A stretch of 64,000 nucleotides of DNA from the NCBI RefSeq assembly GCF_012396615.1, contig NZ_JAAXPV010000006.1:62001-126000 (forward strand), given 5' to 3'. The stretch is from Rothia terrae (GTDB lineage: Bacteria; Actinomycetota; Actinomycetes; Actinomycetales; Micrococcaceae). The stretch's first letter is position 1, and each line of letters starts with the position of its first letter. The notes beneath the pieces are model-generated. The model saw nothing but the letters and a program-made list of their open reading frames with translations. It was not told where the DNA came from and searched no databases. The position numbers were made by a program, and so were the translations under genes. This document shows, piece after piece, positions 42,159-55,027 of this stretch.

Positions 42159-43640
42159 TTGGACATTAGTTCCGAACTTAAGCAGGCAGAGGCGCTGGAA
42201 TACGACATCAGCGTTTTTGATCTATTCAGCATTGGTATTGGTCCTTCCTCATCCCACACCGTTGGACCGATGCGTGCAACCAACCGTTTTGTTGCAGAGC
42301 TTATTGACGAAGGCGTCTTTGAGTCTGTAGATCGTGTACACATTGACTTGTATGGTTCTTTGGCTGCCACCGGCGCCGGTCACGGCACTATGAGCGCAGC
42401 ACTCAAGGGTCTGTGCGGTTTTGTTCCCGAGACCATTAGCATCGCTGATGCTGATCGCATGATGGAACGTAACCAGGTTGATGGCACTTTGCCGCTGGCC
42501 GGTTTTAGTTCCGCAACCTATGAGAAGGGCGCTCCGTCTCGTGACCAGGGTCTGGTTGAAGGCCCCGTAGTGAACTATAAAGAGTCAGACATGACTCTGC
42601 GTCCGCTTACTATCTTGCCGCGTCATACAAACGGTATTAAGGTGGCGGCTTTTGCGAGGGAGAAGGTGCTCCTTGAGCGTACCTACTTCTCGATCGGTGG
42701 CGGCTTCATTATTGAAGAAAATGAAGAGGCAGCGTCCGGTGGCGGGCTTGACCACGCTCCTTACCCCTTCGGTTCGGCTGAAGAAATGGTTGACATGGCT
42801 AACTCAAATGGCCTTACCATCGCTCAGCTCAAGATGGAAAACGAGAAATCTGAGCGTTCAGAGCAAGAGGTGCGAGAAGGTATCTTGGCTATTCGCCAGG
42901 TCATGCGTGAGTGCATTGGCTCATCGCTCTCTCGCGTCGGTTACTTGCCTGGTAACCTCAAGGTTCGTTGCCGCGCCGGTCAGTGGCATCGTGATTTGAT
43001 GGAAGAAGACAGCGGTAAGTCCATGGAAATGGCAACCGATTGGGTTAACCTGATCGCTCTTGCCGTCAATGAAGAAAACGCCTTTGGCGGACGTGTCGTA
43101 ACCGCGCCTACCAACGGTGCTGCGGGCATTATCCCGGCTGTTCTGCATTATGCGTTGAACTACGTTCCCTCGGTTCGTAGCCACGGTCAGAAAGCACAGG
43201 ATGACGCAATCGTTGACTTCTTCCTGGCGGCTTCGGCTGTTGGAGCGCTGTATAAGAAGCGCGCGTCCATTTCTGGTGCTGAAGTGGGATGCCAGGGCGA
43301 GGTTGGTACCGCGTCCTCCATGGCGGCAGCAGGTTTGGCTCAGGTGATGGGTGGAACCGTGGAGCAGGTGGAAAACGCCGCTGAAATCGCGATGGAACAC
43401 AACCTTGGTCTGACTTGTGACCCGGTGGGTGGTCTGGTTCAGATTCCGTGTATCGAGCGAAACGCTATGGCTGCTACCAAGGCAATCAACGCTGTCCGTA
43501 TTGCCTTGCGTGGAGATGGTCAGCATCGCGTCTCTCTCGATCAGGTCATCGAAACTATGCGTCAGACCGGTGAAGACATGTCTAACCGCTATAAAGAAAC
43601 CTCTATGGGCGGTCTGGCTGTCAACGTCGTGGAGTGCTAA
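42159..43640 (+). CDS. sdaA: L-serine dehydratase (Fe-S type, single chain)
   Basis: A 493-residue iron-sulfur enzyme that deaminates L-serine to pyruvate and ammonia. The beta domain comes first ([20 protein letters not shown]), then the alpha domain with [35 protein letters not shown] and [19 protein letters not shown], whose cysteines (GCQG, TCDP, PCIER) bind the [4Fe-4S] cluster. Start is taken as the TTG at 42159, which has AAGAAGG about nine bases upstream; the frame to 42120 runs through that site. With gcvP and gcvT it completes a glycine to serine to pyruvate route, assuming glyA elsewhere. Confidence 0.95.
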   Translation: MDISSELKQAEALEYDISVFDLFSIGIGPSSSHTVGPMRATNRFVAELIDEGVFESVDRVHIDLYGSLAATGAGHGTMSAALKGLCGFVPETISIADADRMMERNQVDGTLPLAGFSSATYEKGAPSRDQGLVEGPVVNYKESDMTLRPLTILPRHTNGIKVAAFAREKVLLERTYFSIGGGFIIEENEEAASGGGLDHAPYPFGSAEEMVDMANSNGLTIAQLKMENEKSERSEQEVREGILAIRQVMRECIGSSLSRVGYLPGNLKVRCRAGQWHRDLMEEDSGKSMEMATDWVNLIALAVNEENAFGGRVVTAPTNGAAGIIPAVLHYALNYVPSVRSHGQKAQDDAIVDFFLAASAVGALYKKRASISGAEVGCQGEVGTASSMAAAGLAQVMGGTVEQVENAAEIAMEHNLGLTCDPVGGLVQIPCIERNAMAATKAINAVRIALRGDGQHRVSLDQVIETMRQTGEDMSNRYKETSMGGLAVNVVEC

Positions 43641-43657
43641 TTTATTCATGAAAAACT

Positions 43658-43704
43658 AAACACAAAGCCTACGCGTTTCAAAACTGCGTAGGTTTTGTGT
43701 TTTT
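43658..43704 (+). terminator. Rho-independent terminator of sdaA
   Basis: 17-bp stem with one G-U pair (43658-43674 with 43686-43702), 11-base loop, T-run. Confidence 0.9.
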
Positions 43705-43762
43705 AGAGGATAATTGTGCCGATTTAGCATCTGAAAGTTGCAAAATCTTACCCTAGAAGGTA

Positions 43763-43791
43763 TAGACAATTTTTCTGTGTTGCTGTAATGT
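43763..43791 (+). promoter_or_regulatory. Probable rpoB promoter in a 330-base upstream region
   Basis: TAGACA (43763-43768), 17-base spacer, TAATGT (43786-43791), fitting the actinobacterial TTGACA-N17-TANNNT pattern. It would leave a 5' leader of about 240 bases before rpoB. I see no gene in 43705-44036. Confidence 0.45.
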
Positions 43792-44036
43792 AAATACTTA
43801 CGCTTTCCCTAACCTTCTGTGCCTTCATATAGCGGTGGGCATGTTGAATACAGAGTAAAGACGTCACACGATTTCTTGAACAGTCAACCTGCAAACAGCT
43901 AAAGCTCAACCAGCGGTAATCCCCTCATAGGGTTATCACTAGCGGGGTTATTGACTTTCAAGAATTCCACGTAACGACCTTTCCTCTGGCGGGATACAGT
44001 GTCGCAAATCTAACAGGTCTGTGGAAGGATCCAATC

Positions 44037-47000
44037 TTGGTCGCCTCGAGCACCTCTAATAACCAAACCGCTAGCGGCGGTGCACCCAGCCGCATTTCAT
44101 TTGCAAAAATTTCCGAACCCCTTCAGGTTCCCAATCTGCTCTCACTGCAGACTGACAGCTTCGACCGTCTTGTAGGCAACGAACGCTGGGAAGCTCGCGT
44201 AGAAGCAGCAAAGGAAACCGGCGACAACTCAGTTGCTCAGATTTCAGGTCTTGCTGAAATCTTCGAAGAAATCTCCCCGATCGAAGACTTCCAGGGCACC
44301 ATGTCCCTGTCATTCTCCGATCCTGAATTCGCTGACCCCAAGTACACCATGGAAGAGTCAAAGGATCGCGACGCGACCTACTCGGCTCCGCTGTACGTCA
44401 AGGCCGAATTCATGAACAACAACACCGGCGAAATCAAGCAGCAGACCGTGTTCATGGGCGACTTCCCGCTCATGACCGAGTCAGGTACCTTCGTCATTAA
44501 CGGTACCGAGCGCGTCGTTGTTTCACAGCTGGTACGTTCACCCGGTGCTTACTTTGAAAAGTCAGCCGATCGTACCTCAGATAAGGACATCTACAGCGCG
44601 AAGATTATCCCTTCACGCGGTGCATGGTTCGAACTTGAAATCGATAAGCGCGATCAGGTTGGCGTTCGCCTTGACCGTAAGCGTAAGCAGTCAGTGACTG
44701 TTTTGCTGAAGGCACTTGGCTGGACCGAAGCTAAGATTCTGAGCGAATTCGGTGAGTTCGACTCCATCCGTGCAACCCTCGAAAAGGACTCTGTTGAGAC
44801 CCGCGAAGAGGCTCTGCTCGATATCTACCGTAAGTTGCGTCCGGGCGAGCCCCCGACGGTGGATGCTGCTCAGGCTCTGCTCGATAACATGTACTTCACC
44901 CCCAAGCGTTACGACCTCGCGAAGGTTGGCCGCTACAAGGTGAACCGCAAGCTCGGTATCGACACTCCTTTGAACGATCCCAGCGCAATGGTTCTCACCC
45001 AGGACGACATCGCAGCGATGATTCGTTACCTGGTAACCCTGCACGCTGGTGGCTCATCCATCAAGGGCATCCGCGATGGCGAAGAGACCGACATCCGCGT
45101 TGATATCGACGATATCGACCACTTCGGTAACCGTCGCATCCGAGCTGTTGGTGAATTGATTGAAAACCAGATTCGCACCGGTTTGTCCCGCATGGAGCGC
45201 GTTGTACGCGAGCGTATGACCACCCAGGACGCCGAGGCAATCACTCCTCAGTCACTGATCAACATCCGCCCGGTTGTTGCATCCATCAAGGAGTTCTTCG
45301 GTACCTCACAGCTGTCACAGTTCATGGACCAGAACAACCCGCTGGCAGGTCTGACCCACAAGCGTCGTTTGTCAGCGCTTGGCCCCGGTGGTCTATCACG
45401 TGACCGGGCAGGCATGGAAGTTCGAGACGTTCACCCGTCTCACTACGGTCGTATGTGCCCCATTGAAACCCCTGAAGGCCCGAACATTGGTCTGATTGGT
45501 TCATTGGCTACCTACGGTCGCATCAACCCCTTCGGCTTCATCGAAACCCCTTACCGCATCGTTCGCGACGGTCAGGTCACCAACGAGGTTAAGTACCTCA
45601 CCGCTGATGACGAAAAGGGCGCTATTATTGCGCAGGCAAACGCACCTTTGGACGATGATTTCCGCTTTAGCGAAGATCAGGTTCTGTGCCGTGCAGGCGA
45701 TGGTTCTGGCGAAGCTGTTCTGGTTGAGAACGCAGAGGTTCAGTACATGGACGTCTCGCCTCGCCAGATGGTGTCTGTAGCAACCGCGTTGATTCCTTAC
45801 CTGGAACACGACGACGCTAACCGAGCACTGATGGGTGCTAACATGCAGCGTCAGGCTGTGCCGTTGCTTCAGTCAGAAGCTCCGCTTGTTGGTACCGGGA
45901 TGGAGAAGTACGCAGCACTGGATTCAGGCGACTCTGTTCTTGCTAAGAAGGCAGGCGTTGTCTCCGAGGTTTCAGCTGACCTCGTTGTAGTTCGCAACGA
46001 CGACGGCACCGCTTCTTCATACCCGATTATGAAGTTCTCACGCTCCAACCCCGGTAACTGCTACAACAACCGTGTTGTTGTACGCGAAGGTGACCGCGTT
46101 GAAGCTCGTGGCCTCATTGCAGATGGCCCTTCAACCGACAACGGTGAGCTTGCACTCGGTAAGAACCTGCTCGTGGCATACATGTCATGGGAAGGCTTCA
46201 ACTTCGAGGACGGCATCATCCTGTCCCAGCGCATGGTTTCAGACGACGTTCTGACTTCAATCCACATTGAAGAGCACGAGATTGACGCTCGCGACACCAA
46301 GCTGGGTGCAGAAGAAATCACCCGCGACATCCCCAACGTATCCGAGGACGTTCTGTCAGCTCTTGATGAGCGCGGCATCATCCACATCGGTGCTGAGGTT
46401 GAAGCAGGCGATATCCTCGTCGGTAAGGTAACCCCCAAGGGTGAAACTGAATTGACTCCTGAGGAGCGTTTGCTCCGTGCAATCTTCGGTGAGAAGTCAC
46501 GCGAAGTTCGCGATACTTCTTTGAAGGTTCCTCACGGTGAGTCAGGTACCGTTATCGGCGTTCGTATTTTCGACCGTGACGATGATGACGAAGATTTGCC
46601 CGCAGGCGTGAACCAGCTCGTACGCGTGTACGTAGCTCAGAAGCGTAAGATTACCGACGGCGACAAGCTTGCAGGCCGCCACGGTAACAAGGGTGTTATC
46701 TCAAAGATTCTTCCCATCGAAGATATGCCCTTCATGGAAGACGGTACTCCCGTTGACATCATCCTGAACCCCATGGGTGTTCCCGGCCGTATGAACATCG
46801 GTCAGGTTCTTGAGGTTCACACCGGTTGGTTGGCTAAGCAGGGCTGGAAGATTGAAGGCAACCCCGCATGGCTCGACCGCATGCCGAACTTCCCCAAGGA
46901 GTCAGGCCCCACCACCGTTGCAACCCCCGTGTTCGACGGTGCGTACGAAGACGAGCTGTTCGACCTGCTCGATCACACCAACCCCAACCGCGACGGTGAG

Positions 47001-47534
47001 CGTTTGATCAACCGTACCGGTAAGGCACGTTTGATTGACGGTCGCTCAGGTGAGCCTTTCCCGGAGCCGATTTCTGTGGGTTACCAGTACATCTTGAAGC
47101 TGCACCACTTGGTGGACGACAAGATTCACGCACGCTCAACCGGTCCTTACTCAATGATTACCCAGCAGCCCCTGGGTGGTAAGGCTCAGTTCGGCGGTCA
47201 GCGCTTTGGTGAGATGGAAGTTTGGGCGCTCGAAGCATACGGCGCCGCTTACACCCTGCAGGAAATCCTGACGATTAAGTCTGACGATGTTCACGGTCGC
47301 GTGAAGGTCTACGAGGCAATCGTTAAGGGCGAGAACATCCCCGAGCCGGGCGTCCCCGAGTCCTTCAAGGTTCTCATCAAGGAAATGCAGTCACTGTGCC
47401 TGAACGTTGAAGTTCTTTCAACCGACGGTCAGACCATTGAAATGCGCGATGTTGAGGATGAAGGCTACCGATCAGCGGATGCACTGGGCATCGACCTGTC
47501 ACACGCAGAGCCGAACTCAGTAGAAGAGGTCTAA
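44037..47534 (+). CDS. rpoB: RNA polymerase beta subunit RpoB
   Basis: The 1165-residue catalytic subunit of RNA polymerase. Start is TTG with GGAAGGA upstream. The rifampicin-binding region (from about residue 421: [20 protein letters not shown], then [11 protein letters not shown]) keeps the residues found in sensitive enzymes, including the His and Ser most often changed in resistance. Other family blocks: [34 protein letters not shown] and [20 protein letters not shown]. It is followed after 73 bases by rpoC. Confidence 0.99.
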   Translation: MVASSTSNNQTASGGAPSRISFAKISEPLQVPNLLSLQTDSFDRLVGNERWEARVEAAKETGDNSVAQISGLAEIFEEISPIEDFQGTMSLSFSDPEFADPKYTMEESKDRDATYSAPLYVKAEFMNNNTGEIKQQTVFMGDFPLMTESGTFVINGTERVVVSQLVRSPGAYFEKSADRTSDKDIYSAKIIPSRGAWFELEIDKRDQVGVRLDRKRKQSVTVLLKALGWTEAKILSEFGEFDSIRATLEKDSVETREEALLDIYRKLRPGEPPTVDAAQALLDNMYFTPKRYDLAKVGRYKVNRKLGIDTPLNDPSAMVLTQDDIAAMIRYLVTLHAGGSSIKGIRDGEETDIRVDIDDIDHFGNRRIRAVGELIENQIRTGLSRMERVVRERMTTQDAEAITPQSLINIRPVVASIKEFFGTSQLSQFMDQNNPLAGLTHKRRLSALGPGGLSRDRAGMEVRDVHPSHYGRMCPIETPEGPNIGLIGSLATYGRINPFGFIETPYRIVRDGQVTNEVKYLTADDEKGAIIAQANAPLDDDFRFSEDQVLCRAGDGSGEAVLVENAEVQYMDVSPRQMVSVATALIPYLEHDDANRALMGANMQRQAVPLLQSEAPLVGTGMEKYAALDSGDSVLAKKAGVVSEVSADLVVVRNDDGTASSYPIMKFSRSNPGNCYNNRVVVREGDRVEARGLIADGPSTDNGELALGKNLLVAYMSWEGFNFEDGIILSQRMVSDDVLTSIHIEEHEIDARDTKLGAEEITRDIPNVSEDVLSALDERGIIHIGAEVEAGDILVGKVTPKGETELTPEERLLRAIFGEKSREVRDTSLKVPHGESGTVIGVRIFDRDDDDEDLPAGVNQLVRVYVAQKRKITDGDKLAGRHGNKGVISKILPIEDMPFMEDGTPVDIILNPMGVPGRMNIGQVLEVHTGWLAKQGWKIEGNPAWLDRMPNFPKESGPTTVATPVFDGAYEDELFDLLDHTNPNRDGERLINRTGKARLIDGRSGEPFPEPISVGYQYILKLHHLVDDKIHARSTGPYSMITQQPLGGKAQFGGQRFGEMEVWALEAYGAAYTLQEILTIKSDDVHGRVKVYEAIVKGENIPEPGVPESFKVLIKEMQSLCLNVEVLSTDGQTIEMRDVEDEGYRSADALGIDLSHAEPNSVEEV

Positions 47535-47607
47535 ACCTTCTCGGTTTAGCACCCGCATCCTAAAAATTAGAAGTCTTCAAAACTTACGGAAAAGAGATAA
47601 GGACCAA

Positions 47608-50600
47608 ATGTCCAACGAATCTTCACTTGGTTTGATGCGTATTGGCCTTGCCACCGCCGAGGATATCCGCGGCTGGTCATACGGCGAGGTTAAGAAGCCT
47701 GAGACCATTAACTACCGAACCCTGAAGCCTGAGAAAGAGGGCTTGTTCGACGAGCGTATCTTCGGTCCTACCCGCGACTGGGAGTGCTACTGCGGTAAGT
47801 ACAAGCGTGTACGCTTCAAGGGCATCATCTGCGAACGCTGTGGTGTTGAGGTTACCCGCGCTAAAGTACGTCGTGAGCGTATGGGTCACATTGAGCTTGC
47901 TGCTCCTGTAACTCATATCTGGTACTTCAAGGGTGTTCCTTCACGCTTGGGTTACCTGCTTGATCTGGCTCCGAAGGACCTTGAAAAGATCATCTACTTC
48001 GCTGCGTACATGATTACCAGCGTTGATGAGGACGCGCGTCACGAGGATCTGCCGAATCTTCAGGCAGCTCACGATCGTGACAAGAAGGTTCTCACCGATC
48101 AGATGAACTCCGACATCAACCTGATTGCTCGCGAGACCGAAGAGGAACTCGCTCGCATTGAGGCTGAGGGCGGCAAGAAGTCGCAGATCGATAAGCTTCG
48201 TGCGCAGGCTGAACGTCAGATGGCGTCAGTTCGCAAGAATCACGAACGCGAAATCGAGTTCCTTGACAAGGTATGGGACCGTTTCAAGAACCTCAAGGTT
48301 GCTGACCTTGAAGGTGATGAGGCGCTCTACCGCTCAATGGTTGATAAGTACGGCATGTACTTCGAGGGCTCAATGGGTGCTGAATCCATTAAGAAGCGCC
48401 TTGAGAACTTTGACATGCAGGCTGAGGCTGACGCTCTGAAGGAAATCATTCAGACCGGTAAGGGTCAGAAGAAGACCCGTGCGCTGAAGCGTCTTAAGGT
48501 TGTCAACTCATTCTTGACTACCGATAACTCACCTTTGGGTATGGTCTTGGACGTTGTGCCGGTTATTCCGCCGGAACTTCGCCCCATGGTTCAGCTTGAT
48601 GGTGGCCGCTTTGCGACCTCCGACTTGAACGACCTCTACCGTCGTGTGATCAACCGTAACAACCGCCTCAAGCGTCTGCTTGATCTTGGTGCTCCCGAGA
48701 TTATCGTGAACAACGAAAAGCGTATGCTGCAGGAAGCTGTTGACTCACTGTTCGACAATGGCCGTCGCGGTCGTCCTGTGACTGGCCCGGGTAACCGTCC
48801 GCTGAAGTCACTGTCAGACATGCTTAAGGGTAAGCAGGGTCGCTTCCGTCAGAACCTTCTGGGTAAGCGCGTTGACTACTCAGGTCGTTCAGTTATTGTT
48901 GGTGGTCCTCAGCTGCAGATGCACCAGTGTGGTCTGCCTAAGCAGATGGCGCTTGAGCTGTTCAAGCCCTTCGTGATGAAGCGCCTTGTTGATCTCAACC
49001 ATGCTCAGAACATTAAGTCCGCAAAGCGTATGGTGGAGCGTTTCCGCCCGCAGGTGTGGGACGTTCTCGAAGAGATCATCACCGAGCACCCCGTGCTCTT
49101 GAACCGTGCACCTACCCTTCACCGCCTGGGTATTCAGGCGTTCGAGCCTCAGCTCGTTGAAGGTAAGGCTATTCAGCTGCACCCGCTCGTATGTTCAGCG
49201 TTCAACGCTGACTTCGACGGTGACCAGATGGCAGTTCACCTGCCGCTGTCACCCGAGGCTCAGGCTGAAGCTCGTGTTTTGATGCTCTCATCAAACAACA
49301 TTTTGAAGCCCTCAGACGGCCGTCCTGTTGCGGTTCCTGACCAGGATATGATTATCGGTCTGTACCACCTGACCACTCCGCGTGATGGTGAGAAGAACGA
49401 GGGTCGTGCGTTTAGCTCATTGGCTGAAGCAATCATGGCAATGGATCTGCACGAGATTGAGCTGTACACCAAGGTCAAGATCGCTCTTGATGACTTTGTG
49501 CCTCCGGCAGGTTACGAGCTTCCGGAAGGTTACCAGCCCGGTGACCGCCTGCTCGTTGACTGCTCTGTTGGTCAGGTTCTGTTCAACCAGACTCTGCCCG
49601 CTGACTACCCCTGGTACGATGGCGTTGCAGATAAGAAGGGCCTTGGTGCTCTGATTAACGATCTGGCTGAGAAGTACCACATGGACGTCGTGGCACGTAC
49701 CTTGGACAACCTGAAGAACACCGGTTTCTACTGGGCATCACGTTCAGGCGTTACCGTTGCGGTTTCAGATATTGCTGCGCCTCCGACCAAGCCCGCCATT
49801 ATGGAAGGCTACGAGAAGCAGGCAGCTGATATTCAGAGCCAGTTCGATCTCGGTCTGATTGACGATGACGAGCGTCGTACCGAACTGATTGATATTTGGA
49901 CCAAGGCAACTGACGAGGTTGCTGCAGCTATGCGCGATAACCTCTCAGGTTTGAACACCATTAACCGAATGGTTACTTCAGGTGCGCGTGGTAACTGGAT
50001 GCAGGTTCGCCAGATTGCGGGTATCCGTGGTCTTGTGGCAAACCCGAAGGGTGAAATTATGCCTCGCCCGATTAAGTCTTCATACCGTGAAGGCTTGTCG
50101 GTCTTGGAGTACTTCATCGCAACCCACGGTGCGCGTAAGGGTCTTGCTGATACCGCGCTTCGTACCGCAAACTCCGGTTACTTGACCCGTCGTCTGGTTG
50201 ACGTTTCACAGGACGTTATCGTTCGCGAGCACGACTGTGGCACCAAGCGTGGTCTGACCTTGCCTTTGGTTCAGGTTGACGAAGAGACCGGTGCAGTAAC
50301 CCTGCATGATGAGGTTGAGAACTCAATCCACGGTCGTGCGTTTGCTGTTGATATCAAGGACGCTGAAGGTAACGTACTGGTTTCTGCTGGTGAGGACGTT
50401 TCCGATCCCGTTATCGAGAAGCTGTTTGCTGCTGGTATCGAGTCAGTCAAGGTTCGCTCAGTCCTGACCTGTGAGTCCGCAGTCGGTGTTTGTGCACTGT
50501 GCTACGGTCGCTCCATGGCATCCGGCAACTTGGTTGATATCGGTGAGGCTGTTGGTATTATTGCGGCTCAGTCAATTGGTGAGCCCGGTACCCAGCTGAC

Positions 50601-51498
50601 CATGCGTACCTTCCACACCGGTGGTGTTGCATCAGCAGACGATATTACTCAGGGTCTGCCCCGTATTCAGGAGCTCTTCGAAGCACGTACCCCTAAGGGC
50701 GTTGCTCCGATTTCTGAGGTTGCAGGTCGTATCTCGATTGAAGATACCGAGAAGTCCTACAAGCTCGTAGTTACTCCTGACAACGGCGATGAGCCTATCG
50801 CATACCCCGTTCTGCGTCGTGCACGTTTGAATGTGGCTGAAGGCGATCACGTCAACGTTGGTGACCAGCTGGTTTCCGGTGCTGTTGATCCCAAGGAGGT
50901 TCTGCGTATTCGTGGTCCTCGTGAGGCTCAGAAGCACTTGGTTGATGAGGTTCAGGGCGTTTACCGTTCACAGGGTGTAGGTATTCACGATAAGCACGTT
51001 GAGGTTATCGTCCGTCAGATGCTCCGTCGCGTCACCGTGATTGAATCCGGCGATACCTCACTGTTGCCCGGTGAGCTGGTAGAGTCCACGACCTTCCAGT
51101 CAGCTAACCGTCAGGCACTTGCAGAAGGCAAGCGTCCTGCGGCTGGTCGTCCGGAAATGATGGGTATTACCAAGGCATCACTGGCTACCGAGTCATGGTT
51201 GTCTGCAGCGTCCTTCCAGGAGACCACCCGCGTTCTGACTCAGGCTGCTATGGAAGGCAAGTCTGATCCGCTGGTTGGTCTTAAGGAGAACGTCATCATC
51301 GGTAAGCTCATTCCGGCTGGTACCGGTCTGGCACGCTACAACGATGTTGAAGTTGGGCCTACTGACGAGGCTCGTGAGTCACTGTACTCAGCAACTCCGA
51401 CCATGTTCTCTGATTTCAGCTACGCTGCTGAGAACGAGGGTTCTGTTGCTCCTGAGTTCCAGGCTATTCCGCTGGATGATTACAACTTCGGTCAGTAA
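47608..51498 (+). CDS. rpoC: RNA polymerase beta' subunit RpoC
   Basis: The 1296-residue subunit that carries the active-site magnesium in [10 protein letters not shown]-terminal zinc site in [20 protein letters not shown]; second zinc site near [13 protein letters not shown]. The bridge helix/trigger loop ([20 protein letters not shown]) is intact. An insert rich in Glu/Arg/Lys (about 150-225, coiled-coil-like) is seen as in other actinobacteria. The transcript ends at a terminator directly after the gene. Confidence 0.99.
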   Translation: MSNESSLGLMRIGLATAEDIRGWSYGEVKKPETINYRTLKPEKEGLFDERIFGPTRDWECYCGKYKRVRFKGIICERCGVEVTRAKVRRERMGHIELAAPVTHIWYFKGVPSRLGYLLDLAPKDLEKIIYFAAYMITSVDEDARHEDLPNLQAAHDRDKKVLTDQMNSDINLIARETEEELARIEAEGGKKSQIDKLRAQAERQMASVRKNHEREIEFLDKVWDRFKNLKVADLEGDEALYRSMVDKYGMYFEGSMGAESIKKRLENFDMQAEADALKEIIQTGKGQKKTRALKRLKVVNSFLTTDNSPLGMVLDVVPVIPPELRPMVQLDGGRFATSDLNDLYRRVINRNNRLKRLLDLGAPEIIVNNEKRMLQEAVDSLFDNGRRGRPVTGPGNRPLKSLSDMLKGKQGRFRQNLLGKRVDYSGRSVIVGGPQLQMHQCGLPKQMALELFKPFVMKRLVDLNHAQNIKSAKRMVERFRPQVWDVLEEIITEHPVLLNRAPTLHRLGIQAFEPQLVEGKAIQLHPLVCSAFNADFDGDQMAVHLPLSPEAQAEARVLMLSSNNILKPSDGRPVAVPDQDMIIGLYHLTTPRDGEKNEGRAFSSLAEAIMAMDLHEIELYTKVKIALDDFVPPAGYELPEGYQPGDRLLVDCSVGQVLFNQTLPADYPWYDGVADKKGLGALINDLAEKYHMDVVARTLDNLKNTGFYWASRSGVTVAVSDIAAPPTKPAIMEGYEKQAADIQSQFDLGLIDDDERRTELIDIWTKATDEVAAAMRDNLSGLNTINRMVTSGARGNWMQVRQIAGIRGLVANPKGEIMPRPIKSSYREGLSVLEYFIATHGARKGLADTALRTANSGYLTRRLVDVSQDVIVREHDCGTKRGLTLPLVQVDEETGAVTLHDEVENSIHGRAFAVDIKDAEGNVLVSAGEDVSDPVIEKLFAAGIESVKVRSVLTCESAVGVCALCYGRSMASGNLVDIGEAVGIIAAQSIGEPGTQLTMRTFHTGGVASADDITQGLPRIQELFEARTPKGVAPISEVAGRISIEDTEKSYKLVVTPDNGDEPIAYPVLRRARLNVAEGDHVNVGDQLVSGAVDPKEVLRIRGPREAQKHLVDEVQGVYRSQGVGIHDKHVEVIVRQMLRRVTVIESGDTSLLPGELVESTTFQSANRQALAEGKRPAAGRPEMMGITKASLATESWLSAASFQETTRVLTQAAMEGKSDPLVGLKENVIIGKLIPAGTGLARYNDVEVGPTDEARESLYSATPTMFSDFSYAAENEGSVAPEFQAIPLDDYNFGQ

Positions 51499-51515
51499 TC
51501 ACTAGCTGATAAATA

Positions 51516-51562
51516 AAGGACGCGGTTTCTCTTCCACCGGGGGAGGGCCGCGTCCTTGGTTT
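51516..51562 (+). terminator. Rho-independent terminator of rpoB-rpoC
   Basis: 10-bp stem (aaggacgcgg 51516-51525 with ccgcgtcctt 51548-51557) followed by ggttttt. Confidence 0.88.
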
Positions 51563-51976
51563 TTGGTGGCTAAAGTAGTTAGCCAAAAGTCGCATAAGTT
51601 ACATCGGTGCAATTTGGCAGACTCTAAGTGTCGTAAATCATCGAATTTAAGCCATATGTAGCGATATCGCGGTGTTAACGGGCTAGCTTAAGCGCTCGTA
51701 TGCCGCTATAGTTTTATGTGAAGTAGTTAGCCTCAGTGTGAAAATATGAATTTTCTGATCTGTTGTTACAACAGATACGTTGCTATCTGGCTTCGAATCA
51801 ATGGCAGTATGGATACAGTCCTTTGGCGTTGATCATTTTTGATCTGACGCCTAAATGCCATTTTTACGCATGCCCAGATACTTTTCTCTTGCTGGGAAAG
51901 CTGAGGCAAGCAATCGACAAGGGATTTATCCGGACGAAGATCGGTAAATTCTAAGAACAATCAAGGAACACGAATA
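51563..51976 (+). promoter_or_regulatory. str operon upstream region with possible rpsL promoter
   Basis: 414 bases without a convincing gene; short open frames here lack ribosome sites and family features. A possible promoter is TTGATC (51829-51834), 17-base spacer, TAAATG (51852-51857), leaving a leader of about 115 bases before rpsL. Confidence 0.35.
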
Positions 51977-52351
51977 GTGCCTACAATTCAGCAGTTGGTC
52001 CGCAAGGGCCGTACTCCTAAGGTCGTAAAGACTAAGGCGCCCGCTCTGAAGGGCAGCCCCATGAAGCGTGGCGTGTGCACCCGTGTGTACACCACCACCC
52101 CTAAGAAGCCGAACTCAGCACTCCGTAAGGTTGCTCGTGTAAAGCTCAACGGTGGCGTTGAAGTAACCGCTTACATCCCCGGTGAGGGTCACAACCTGCA
52201 GGAGCACTCAATCGTGCTCGTTCGCGGTGGTCGTGTTAAGGATCTCCCCGGTGTTCGCTACAAGATCGTTCGTGGCGCTCTGGATACCCAGGGTGTTAAG
52301 GGCCGTGGTCAGGCTCGTTCACGCTACGGCGCTAAGAAGGAGAAGAAGTAA
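51977..52351 (+). CDS. rpsL: 30S ribosomal protein S12
   Basis: A 124-residue decoding-centre protein. Starts at GTG with CAAGGAA upstream. Lys43 ([12 protein letters not shown]) and Lys88 ([11 protein letters not shown]), the usual sites of streptomycin-resistance changes, are wild type. The C-terminal [19 protein letters not shown] is typical of actinobacteria. The stop overlaps the rpsG start by one base (TAATG). Confidence 0.98.
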   Translation: MPTIQQLVRKGRTPKVVKTKAPALKGSPMKRGVCTRVYTTTPKKPNSALRKVARVKLNGGVEVTAYIPGEGHNLQEHSIVLVRGGRVKDLPGVRYKIVRGALDTQGVKGRGQARSRYGAKKEKK

Positions 52352-52821
52352 TGCCTCGTAAGGGTCCCGCTCCCAAGCGTCCTCTCGTCAATGATCCGGT
52401 TTACGGTTCACCGCTGGTAACTCAGCTCATTAACAAGGTTCTGGTTGACGGTAAGAAATCAACCGCTGAGCGCATTGTTTACGGTGCACTCGAAGGTGTT
52501 GCTCAGAAGAGCGGCTCTGATCCCGTAGTAACCTTGAAGAAGGCTATGGACAACGTCAAGCCTTCACTGGAAGTGCGCTCACGCCGTGTTGGTGGCGCAA
52601 CTTACCAGGTTCCGGTTGAGGTTCGTGCAGGTCGCGCAACTGCGCTTGCACTTCGCTGGCTCGTTGGCTTCTCAAAGGTCCGCCGCGAAAAGACCATGAC
52701 TGAACGTCTGATGAACGAGATCTTGGATGCGTCCAACGGTCTCGGTGCCGCTGTGAAGCGTCGCGAAGACGTACACAAGATGGCTGAGTCTAACAAGGCC
52801 TTCGCACACTACCGCTGGTAA
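52351..52821 (+). CDS. rpsG: 30S ribosomal protein S7
   Basis: A 156-residue protein that nucleates the 30S head and contacts tRNA in the E site. It shows [55 protein letters not shown] and AFAHYRW at the end. Full length. Translationally coupled to rpsL; a hairpin separates it from fusA. Confidence 0.98.
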   Translation: MPRKGPAPKRPLVNDPVYGSPLVTQLINKVLVDGKKSTAERIVYGALEGVAQKSGSDPVVTLKKAMDNVKPSLEVRSRRVGGATYQVPVEVRAGRATALALRWLVGFSKVRREKTMTERLMNEILDASNGLGAAVKRREDVHKMAESNKAFAHYRW

Positions 52822-52831
52822 TTCTTTGAGT

Positions 52832-52867
52832 AGCCTGCCAGATTTGATATATGAATCTGGCAGGCTT
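52832..52867 (+). terminator. Attenuator-like hairpin between rpsG and fusA
   Basis: Perfect 13-bp stem (agcctgccagatt 52832-52844 with aatctggcaggct 52854-52866), then only ttc. The poor T-run suggests partial termination, an RNase site or a 3'-end stabiliser inside the str operon. Confidence 0.55.
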
Positions 52868-52896
52868 TCAAAGTATCTTCACAAAGGGAGAGACAA

Positions 52897-55014
52897 GTGG
52901 CACAAGACGTGCTTACCGACCTTAATAAGGTCCGCAACATTGGTATTATGGCGCACATTGACGCCGGTAAGACCACCACTACTGAACGTATTTTGTTCTA
53001 CACCGGTATTAACCATAAGATTGGTGAAACCCACGATGGTGCTTCAACCATGGACTGGATGGCACAGGAGCAGGAACGTGGTATTACCATTACTTCTGCT
53101 GCTACCACCTGTTTCTGGAAGAACAACCAGATCAACATCATCGATACCCCCGGCCACGTTGACTTCACTGTTGAGGTTGAGCGTTCACTGCGCGTTTTGG
53201 ACGGCGCAGTTGCTGTATTCGATGGTAAAGAGGGTGTAGAACCCCAGTCAGAGACCGTATGGCGTCAGGCTGATAAGTACGAAGTTCCCCGTATCTGCTT
53301 CGTCAACAAGATGGACAAGCTGGGTGCTGACTTCTACTTCACCGTAGACACCATCGTTAAGCGTCTCGGCGCTAAGCCCCTCGTTATGCAGCTCCCCATC
53401 GGTGCTGAAAACGACTTCGTTGGCGTTGTTGACTTGCTGACCATGCAGGCATTTGTATGGCCTGGCGATGCTAAGGGCGACGTTACCATGGGTGCTTCAT
53501 ACGAGACCCGTGAAATCCCTGAAGAACTTCAGGAACGCGCTGAGCAGTACCGTGCAGAGCTCGTTGAAAACGTAGCCGAGGCGTCAGAAGAACTCATGGA
53601 AAAGTACCTTGAAGAAGGCGAGCTTTCCATCGAGGAACTCAAGGCTGGCGTCCGTCAGTTGACCGTTAACAACGAAGCATACCCCGTATTCTGTGGTTCA
53701 GCATTCAAGAACCGCGGCGTACAGCCCATGCTCGACGCTGTTATCGATTACCTGCCTTCACCCTTGAACGTGCCCCCGATGATCGGTCACGACCCCAAGG
53801 ACGAAGAGAAGGAGATGACTCGTAAGCCTTCAAGCGATGAGCCGTTCTCAGCTCTCGCCTTCAAGGTTGCGGCACACCCCTTCTACGGCCAGCTCACCTA
53901 CATCCGCGTTTACTCAGGTAAGGCATCATCAGGTCAGCAGGTTCAGAACTCAACCAAGGGTAAGAAGGAACGCATCGGTAAGCTCTTCCAGATGCACTCC
54001 AACAAGGAAAACCCTGTTGATGAGATCCAGGCAGGTCACATCTACGCTGCTATCGGTCTGAAAGACACCACCACCGGTGATACTCTGTGCGATATGGCTA
54101 ACCCCATCGTTCTTGAGTCAATGTCCTTCCCTGCTCCCGTGATCTTCGTGGCTGTTGAGCCCAAGACCAAGGGTGACCAGGAGAAGATGTCAACCGCTAT
54201 TCAGAAGCTGTCTGCGGAAGACCCCACCTTCACCGTTTCACTGAACGAAGAAACCGGTCAGACCGAAATCGGTGGTATGGGTGAGCTTCACCTCGACATC
54301 ATCGTTGACCGCATGAAGCGCGAATTCAAGGTTGAGGCTAACATCGGTAAGCCTCAGGTTGCTTATCGTGAGACCATCAAGAAGAAGGTCGAAAAGGTCG
54401 ACTACACCCACAAGAAGCAGACCGGTGGTTCCGGTCAGTTCGCGAAGGTTCAGGTTTCATTCGAACCTATCGCACTGGATGCAGAAGAGCTTTACGAGTT
54501 CGATAACGTCGTTACCGGTGGTCGTGTTCCCCGCGAATACATCCCCTCCGTTGACGCTGGTATCCAGGACGCTATGCAGCTCGGTATCCTCGCTGGATAC
54601 CCCGTTGTTGGTGTAAAGGCAACCTTGATTGATGGCGCTTACCACGATGTTGACTCATCTGAAATGGCGTTCAAGATCGCAGGCTCAATGGTTTTCAAGG
54701 AAGGCGCTAAGCGCGCTAACCCGGTTCTCCTCGAACCGCTGATGGCTGTTGAAGTTCGTACCCCTGAGGAATACATGGGTGACGTTATCGGTGACTTGAA
54801 CTCACGCCGTGGTCAGATTCAGTCCATGGAAGACGCTGCAGGTGTGAAGATTGTTCACGCACACGTGCCGCTGTCAGAAATGTTCGGTTACATCGGTGAC
54901 CTGCGTTCAAAGACCCAGGGTCGTGCAGTATACACCATGACCTTCGATAGCTACTCTGAGGTTCCGAAGGCTGTTGCCGACGAAATCATTCAGAAGGCTC
55001 GTGGCGGAGAGTAA
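52897..55014 (+). CDS. fusA: Translation elongation factor G
   Basis: The 705-residue GTPase that drives translocation and, with RRF, ribosome recycling. Start GTG with AAAGGGAGAG upstream. G1 loop AHIDAGKTT (19-27), effector region [15 protein letters not shown]3 DTPGHVDF and G4 NKMD are intact. Domains II-V follow ([34 protein letters not shown]; the C-terminal [21 protein letters not shown] is given here in shortened form as [14 protein letters not shown]). No second EF-G copy occurs in the window. Confidence 0.98.
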   Translation: MAQDVLTDLNKVRNIGIMAHIDAGKTTTTERILFYTGINHKIGETHDGASTMDWMAQEQERGITITSAATTCFWKNNQINIIDTPGHVDFTVEVERSLRVLDGAVAVFDGKEGVEPQSETVWRQADKYEVPRICFVNKMDKLGADFYFTVDTIVKRLGAKPLVMQLPIGAENDFVGVVDLLTMQAFVWPGDAKGDVTMGASYETREIPEELQERAEQYRAELVENVAEASEELMEKYLEEGELSIEELKAGVRQLTVNNEAYPVFCGSAFKNRGVQPMLDAVIDYLPSPLNVPPMIGHDPKDEEKEMTRKPSSDEPFSALAFKVAAHPFYGQLTYIRVYSGKASSGQQVQNSTKGKKERIGKLFQMHSNKENPVDEIQAGHIYAAIGLKDTTTGDTLCDMANPIVLESMSFPAPVIFVAVEPKTKGDQEKMSTAIQKLSAEDPTFTVSLNEETGQTEIGGMGELHLDIIVDRMKREFKVEANIGKPQVAYRETIKKKVEKVDYTHKKQTGGSGQFAKVQVSFEPIALDAEELYEFDNVVTGGRVPREYIPSVDAGIQDAMQLGILAGYPVVGVKATLIDGAYHDVDSSEMAFKIAGSMVFKEGAKRANPVLLEPLMAVEVRTPEEYMGDVIGDLNSRRGQIQSMEDAAGVKIVHAHVPLSEMFGYIGDLRSKTQGRAVYTMTFDSYSEVPKAVADEIIQKARGGE

Positions 55015-55027
55015 AATCTCATTGCCC

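Noticed and set aside
42921-43649. 242-codon open frame on the minus strand
   Set aside because: Antisense to sdaA, which is clearly the real gene.
51763-51960. Short open frames on both strands before rpsL
   Set aside because: No ribosome sites or recognisable features; the two overlap each other in a promoter/leader region.
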